64,000 nt of DNA, from the NCBI GenBank assembly GCA_030847615.1, contig JAUMIR010000004.1, positions 71,083,001-71,147,000 on the forward strand, given 5' to 3'. The notes beneath the pieces were generated by a model. That model was given only the letters and a program-made list of their open reading frames with translations, did not search any database and was not told where the DNA came from. This DNA is from Gambelia wislizenii (taxonomy: Eukaryota > Chordata > Lepidosauria > Squamata > Crotaphytidae). Shown in pieces: positions 58,696 to 64,000 of this stretch (position 1 is the first letter of the stretch; every line of letters starts with the position of its first letter). The translations under genes were made by a program, and so were the position numbers.

Positions 58696-59198
58696 TCCAA
58701 ATAAAAGGGGCAGGCAAAGTTACCAAAAAAAAGTGAACACAGCAAATATAGGAGATGACGGTGTTAACCATTTTTAATGTCTCACTCTCTGCAATGCTAG
58801 AAATTTAGGGACTGAAGGAAACATTTCAAGGGAGGGGAAAAATTCTTATTTGGAGGGGGCAATGTCTTCATTGTGCCCCCACTCCCGGTAGCTACACTCC
58901 TGAACAGTTCTGTTATTATCAGTGGTGGGATTTCCATTTCACTGATGTTCAGTAGGATCTTGACCAGCAAGTCTGACAAAACATTTAACAGCTGGACATG
59001 AAAATATATAATGATTCAAAGTACAGTTTAGCAGTACAAGCCACAAAGAAATTGACCTATTCTGATTCAAGACCAGAAACTTTTAGCTCTGTCTCTACTT
59101 GAACTGTTTCTAATCTAGCTGGCCTTTATTATTAAGTAGTGTTTTCTTTTTCTGCCCATTGCTTTTCTTTTTTGTGCGTCCCACCTTTTCTAAACTAA

Positions 59199-59778
59199 GG
59201 GGATTATCAGATGGGAACAAAAAAAGTGTTCCTGACTTGCAATCTCCTCTCCTGTCCCTGTCACACCACAAAAAACTTTCATACCTACTTTTTGCCACCT
59301 CAGCCCATGAGTGAATAGAGCTCGAAGGGAGCTCCCTTCTAGTTTGAAATCCTGGCTGTTCTCAGAAGAAGATGAGAGGATGGGAAATTCAAAAATAAAA
59401 ACAAAAATACTACAGTAAAAGTAACACCAAGCACAAAAACACACTTAAACCATTATAAATAACCTGGGGAGGGTACAAAAAAGTGTATCACTTACCTCGA
59501 TGTCCCGATCTCACCTGGAAGTGTCCTGGCACGGACCTCCCACAGATGCTGGCATTGCACCAGCATAACGGGACACCTTTTCAGTCTCAGGGCATTCCAT
59601 TACAGAAACGGAATGGGGGGCTCCACTGATGGCTTAGCCCATCAATAAAAAGAAGCACCGGTGTAACAACAGCTGATGGGAGCATGATGACACAGGTACA
59701 ATGTTGTCTGAAATGCAAGCCCTTTAGCAATCTCCTGGCATTGTTATCATGCCATATTTAGAGCATCTGATAATCTCC
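59199..59778. mobile_element. Harbinger-like MITE with TAA target duplication, 59-kb copy
   Basis: The ends GGGGATTATCAGATGGGAAC and GCATCTGATAATCTCC are inverted repeats. TAA flanks at 59196-59198 and 59779-59781. Inner words CTCACCTGGAAGTGTCC and AACCTGGGGAGGGTAC are the reverse complement of the corresponding words in the 6496 copy. 580 bp. Confidence 0.8.
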
Positions 59779-60359
59779 TAAAAGCAAGGCTGCTCTTATT
59801 TTTGGAAGCTACTCTAGGAATCTTTTTTGGGTGATATGTGGAGAAACATGATTCAAATAAATAAATGGAAAAAATGCAGAATTCTATTTACAACACTTTT
59901 CATACAGGAAGCCCAAATCAAAACCTACATAGTATGTATGTAACCTATGTAACACAAGTTGATTAATCCTCAAACTAAGAAAACCCACCAATAAGCAATA
60001 TTCATTACACAGAGATGGACAGTTTGGACAGAGGATGGAATAAAACAGTAAAGCTAATAAACAAGACTCTTTCTTGTGTCTATGCGTAGAAGTGAGGCAG
60101 GCCAAATCGACTTTGACTTATGGCAACCCTATGAATGAGAGGCCTCCAAGTCTATCTGCTGTGAAAAATTTGCTTGGTACTTCAAGGAAAAAGTTGCTCA
60201 CATTCACCAAAAGCTTGACACCACACTTGTTACAGAGCCTAGGGGGATGCTCAGAACACCATCTTGTCAGTTTTTATGGAATCAGTTTTAGTTCTTGAGA
60301 CCTGATGAAGTGGACATGATGCTTGAAACAGTTCACCCTACCACATGTAAGCTTGACAC

Positions 60360-62010
60360 TTGCCCTTCTGGCTGATAAAATCTAGCAGGGGTGGATTGAC
60401 CATCCAGGGGATGGTAAATACCTTACTACATCAAGGGAAGATGCCTGATGCCTTAAAGGAAGCAGTGGTGCACCCTCACCTGAAGGGGACTTCCCTGGAT
60501 CCAGAGTTATATGGGAACTACCACCCTATTGCAAATATCCCCTTTTGGGGCAAGGTGCTTGAGAGTGTGGTGGCTGGGCAACTTCAGGCATTCTGGAAGG
60601 AAAGATTATCTGGACCCATTTCAGTCTGGTTTCAGGCCAGAGTATGGCACAGAAATGGACTTAGTTGCTCTGATTGATTATCTCCTCCAGGGGAAAGACA
60701 CGGGGAGTGCTACCCTGTTGATCTTCTGGGTCTCCAAACAGCTTTTGATACCATTGATGATGGTATCTTACTGGAAAAGCTATGTGATGGGAGTAGGAGG
60801 CACTATTCTACAATGGTTCCGCTCCTACCTGGAGAGCCTGTTCCAGAAATAGGATTGGGAGATTCCTGTTCAGGTGTGAGTGCCACAAGGATCCATCTTA
60901 TCCACTATGCTGATCAATATCTACATGAAACCACTGGGGGAGGTCATAAAGGAGTTTGGAGAGAGGTGCAATCAGTATGCTGATGACACTCAATTCTATT
61001 TCTCCTTGTCATCAGAGTCATCTGGATCTGTGCAGGTGCTGGACCTGTGCCTGGATGAGCTGGAGGAGAGCCAATAAACTGAAGCTGAATCCCAATAAGA
61101 TGGAAGTTCTGTGAATTAGTTATTCTCAGGGGCAGGAATTGAGTAAACAGCCTGTTTTGGAAGGAGTTGCACTCCCGCTGAAGGAGCAACTATGTAGCTT
61201 GGGAGTGCTCCTAGGTCCATCCCTGTCACTGGAGGCTCCATGGTTTGGAGTGCTTGGTGCCAGCTTTGACTGGTGCATCAGCTATGGCCTTTTCTGGACA
61301 GTAGGCACAGTAGTCCATGCTCTGGTAGCCGCCTGATTAGACTGCTATAATGCACTCCACATGGGGCTCCGCTTGAAGAAGACTTGGAAGCTGCAGTTAG
61401 TGCAAAATGCAGCAACTTGACCACTGACTGGAATATCATATAGACAGCATGTAATGCCAGTCTTAAAAGAACTGCACTGGCTGCCAATACATTTCTGTTC
61501 TAAATTCAAGGTGCTTTTGATTATATTAAAGCCCTAAATGGCTTTGGGACTGCAATACTTGAGGGAGCACCTCTCCTCTCATGTGTCTTCTTGAGGATTA
61601 AGATCTGCTGGAGGGGGGCTCCTCCATTTCCCATCAGTGAGGTCAATACACTGTGTTGGGACATGAGAAAGGATCTTCTCAGCTGTAGCACCCAAACTGT
61701 GGAATGCTCTGTCCCTGGAGGCCCGACTCGCATGAACACTGTTGTCATTTAGTTAAAGTTAAAATTTGGTTATTTGCCAGAGCCTTTGGGCCTTATTAAT
61801 TCAAACTAAGACTATTATTTATCATTTTAAAAACTTTAAACATTTTAAAAATCTGTTTTAAAATTACTGCATTGTTTAACATGTTTTTAGCTTATTTATA
61901 CTTCCTTTCTGTTTTTACTGTTTGTCCTATTTTATTGCTATTTGTAAACCACCCTGAGATTTCCTGATAATGATTGCATTAACCCTACCTAAACAGGGCA
62001 ATGCTGTTAA
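60360..62010 (+). mobile_element. L2 LINE, RT to 3' end, decayed
   Basis: Plus-strand frames follow L2 order: GKMPDALKEAVVHPHLKGT; LDPELYGNYHPIANIPFWGK; an RT core with CNQYADDTQFYFSL (catalytic YADD retained); then VLEGVALPLKEQLCSLGVLL; then, in broken frames, the QNAAT..LTG and WN.LP regions. The 3' tail has TTGTAAACCACCCTGAGATT. At least four frameshifts or stops. Upstream endonuclease is missing. Confidence 0.85.
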
Positions 62011-63290
62011 AAATTTCAATAGAAAAAGCAAAATGCCAGAGTTTATATCTACATGACTTTATGTTACATGAGTTTATATTTTTCTCTACTTTTTAGTTTG
62101 GTTTTTCTACCCTACTTTTCCTGCTGAGGACTTTGTAAATAGATTTGGTTGACATAAACAAAGAATGCAACATGATCTTACTCCCTCCTGCTTGAATCAA
62201 TCAAAATTAAACACCATGCTTTACCCTAGAGGCAATGCGATTGTATTTCATTGCTGGATGATGGGACACAAGTATGTGGCAATCACCACATGTTTTTGTG
62301 AAGCATTCTGGAGAGAAGGCTGTACATAGAATCAAGCCACTGTTAGTTCCCATGAGGTAACTCTGGTGACATCTCCACCCAGCTGTACTATTTAAATCTG
62401 GCATATTAGCATCAAGCTTTAGAGACCTGAAAGAATTTGAAAGTGGTCCAAGTCTAAAACAGCTGTGCTGCTGGTATGTCTAATGGCTGAAGACTCTTTA
62501 AAGCATGAAGACAATGCTCTGAGGAAAGGAAAAGGTGGGGGAGGACAGGGGATACAGCTGTTGCTGTCATTTCTGTTATAGCAATGTTATGTTGTCTAGT
62601 GAGCCAAGGTCAGCAAGCTGTGCAGGAAAATGAAATGAAATGTTTTAGAAGGGCTAGACTAGATGACATAATGACATATCTGGATCAGGGAGAGCCCAAG
62701 AAGGTTTGCTATCTGACACAGAGTAGCAAACATTATTCCCACTCACACACAAATACAAAGGTCCTGTTCATACTACTCACGGGGGGGTCCTGGAACCAAA
62801 CCCCAGCAAATGTGAAGGGACAACTGTACAAAAATAGCACTATGATTCTACAGGCAACATCCTATAGAATCTTAGGATTTGTAGCTTGGTGAGGCAAAGA
62901 GCACTCTGGCAGACAATTCTAAATTTTCTAAATTCCAAATCACAAGATTCCAAATGATGGAACCATGACAGTTAAAGTGGAACCCTAGCATAATAAGTCA
63001 GTACTATGAATGGGTCCAAAGTCTAATTCATAGATTCCAAAGCCAGCCAAGTTATTTTGGCACAAGAAGTAGAAAATCCCACAAATGCCAGGCAATGAAA
63101 ATACAACAGCAGTAATTTCAATAATAGTTTGCTAGGCTTTTATGAAAATCAGTATTTGAGGCCTATGGCAGTCACCTCATCCTGCTTCATGGCAGAGTCA
63201 GCTGTGTTCTAGATATACTGAAATGTCTTTTTTCTTTTAAAATGGTGTGTGTGTGTTACTGCATACAGAAGCCATGGGGGGAAATGCCAC
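62011..63290. other. Intronic stretch with a MITE end
   Basis: At 62780-62828 CCTGGAACCAAACCCCAGC and AATGTGAAGGGACAACTG are the right end of a Tc1/mariner-like MITE of the 25853/50733 family; the rest of that element is missing. Nothing else was recognised. Confidence 0.45.
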
Positions 63291-63727
63291 ATTGGTTACT
63301 TACCGTGAAGGTGCATTCTTGAGGGAACGGGGTGATACGGGTCCTTCATCTCTGGGATTTCGTCAGTCACCGCCCAGGTGTAGCAGGAAGTTACATCAAG
63401 CCTTTAGATATTTAAATTTCTTTGTCCTTATCTCCTCCATCCTGGAGCCACGAGGCCAGTTCACTGACTAGCAAAGCCCTGCAAAGGCTAAAGAAATCGA
63501 TTAATCTAGAGTAGAACTACCACCAAATAAGGAACTGGATAAAGGAACTCTATGTGCAGTCACGGGGTGGGGGAAGGACCCGTATCACCCCGTTTCCTCA
63601 AGAATGCACCTTCACGGTAAGTAACCAATGTGGCATTCTCTGAGGGAGGGGTGATACGGGTCCTTCATCTCTGGGACGTGCCCAAGCATCATTCATTAGG
63701 GTGGGAGTGACTGCAACATTATTGGCA
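63290..63727 (-). repeat. DIRS element terminal/inner complementary repeats
   Basis: TACTTACCGTGAAGGTGCAT with GGGGTGATACGGGTCCTT (63298-63345) is repeated in reverse complement at 63574-63623 and again in direct form, in part, at 63637-63676 (GTGATACGGGTCCTTCATCT). Such inverted ends plus an internal complementary copy next to a recombinase gene are the hallmark of DIRS retrotransposons. Confidence 0.7.
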
Positions 63728-64000
63728 TCAGTCCTTGAGGACCTCCTGGAGCACTCTCCGGCCAAAGGTAGCCTCGGCGGATCGAAACTTATCCACCTTA
63801 TAGTGTCTGATGAAGGTGGATGGAGAGCTCCAGGTTGCTGCCCTGCAGATCTCTGCTAGGGAAGCGTTAGTAGAGAAGACAGCGGAAGTGGCCGCCAACC
63901 TAGTAGAGTGCGCTGTAATCCCGGAAGGTCTGGGGAGTTTGGCAGAGTCGTAGGCTATGAAGATGCATGTTTTGATCCAGGTGGCGATGGTTTTCTGCAA
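63728..64000 (-). CDS. DIRS tyrosine recombinase, C-terminal part (cut by window edge)
   Basis: The last 90 codons of a tyrosine recombinase, open to TGA at 63728-63730. The catalytic signature is visible: HSTR (HxxR) at residues 31-34 of the visible part, ATWSS with the Trp in the second-His/Trp position, and FIRHY with the presumed nucleophilic tyrosine at about residue 67. The wording AEICRAATWSSPSTFIRHY is typical of vertebrate DIRS-1-like elements, which insert by recombination instead of an integrase. No damage is visible, so the element may be young. The apparent first codon (TTG) is just the window edge. RT/RNase H and gag would lie to the right. Confidence 0.85.
   Translation of the reverse strand: MQKTIATWIKTCIFIAYDSAKLPRPSGITAHSTRLAATSAVFSTNASLAEICRAATWSSPSTFIRHYKVDKFRSAEATFGRRVLQEVLKD

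Larger units (their letters stand above)
25342..64000 (-). other. TMCC2: Putative long TMCC2 intron (upstream exon not in window)
   Basis: From the acceptor at 25343-25342 to the right edge I find no frame resembling the TMCC2 N-terminus (the region with LKHLFHSRRR or RPRSSSTTD motifs). The whole stretch is therefore read as intron of the long isoform, or as intron plus an alternative promoter for a shorter one (see 30101-31215). It is more repeat-dense than the rest of the window. Confidence 0.6.

Noticed and set aside
60302..60335. CTGATGA ... GAAA on the plus strand as a hammerhead ribozyme
   Set aside because: The spacing fits loosely but I could not form a convincing stem II, and the flanks lack the Penelope-like phrases.
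25342..64000. TMCC2 N-terminal exon
   Set aside because: I looked through minus-strand frames for the Arg-rich HLFHSRRR and RPRSSSTTD-type motifs and found none.

Overview
The window reads as nuclear DNA of a squamate reptile, most likely a lizard. The evidence is its repeat fauna: tRNA-headed SINEs with BovB-type tails (Sauria SINE pattern), a 5S rRNA-headed SINE, CR1 and L2 LINEs, 5'-truncated lizard-type L1 copies, a DIRS tyrosine-recombinase element and many short DNA transposons. I cannot name a species. Nothing bacterial is present (no operons, no CRISPR).

One host gene is supported: the C-terminal 460 codons of TMCC2 (transmembrane and coiled-coil domain family 2), on the minus strand. 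Three exons join in frame with canonical splice sites: 25341-24407, 17216-17081 and 12012-11701, the last ending in TGA. The first begins at a splice acceptor, so the roughly 250 N-terminal residues lie upstream. I found no exon for them up to the right edge, so that intron would be at least 38.6 kb. The 3' UTR should run left from 11700.

Layout. 1-11.7 kb: DNA 3' of TMCC2 and its UTR, with a nested CR1/SINE/hAT/LINE cluster at 0.85-3.7 kb, an L2 tail, small hAT and Tc1/mariner-like elements and a TAA-flanked Harbinger-like MITE. 11.7-25.3 kb: TMCC2 exons and two introns carrying SINE, CR1, L1 and Penelope-like debris. 25.3-64 kb: the putative long upstream intron, packed with mobile DNA: paired Sauria SINEs, a 750-bp inverted copy of sequence from the left end, palindromic MITEs at 29.1, 52.4 and 54.0 kb, a CpG-rich patch at 30.1-31.2 kb, Harbinger-like MITEs at 37.2 and 59.2 kb, L2 LINEs at 43-44.7 kb (minus) and 60.4-62 kb (plus), a target-site-flanked L1 at 45.9-47.4 kb, a DIRS-like nested inverted repeat at 48.7-49.6 kb and the 3' end of a DIRS element with an open recombinase frame at 63.3-64 kb.

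The biology is that of one ER coiled-coil membrane protein gene whose introns have been enlarged by transposons. The most unusual items are the related foldback and TAA-flanked MITEs, the two DIRS-like ends sharing one inverted-repeat plan, the 750-bp inverted duplication and an hAT-like element carrying a LINE fragment. Repeat names come from recognised motifs, ends and target-site duplications, not from a database search.
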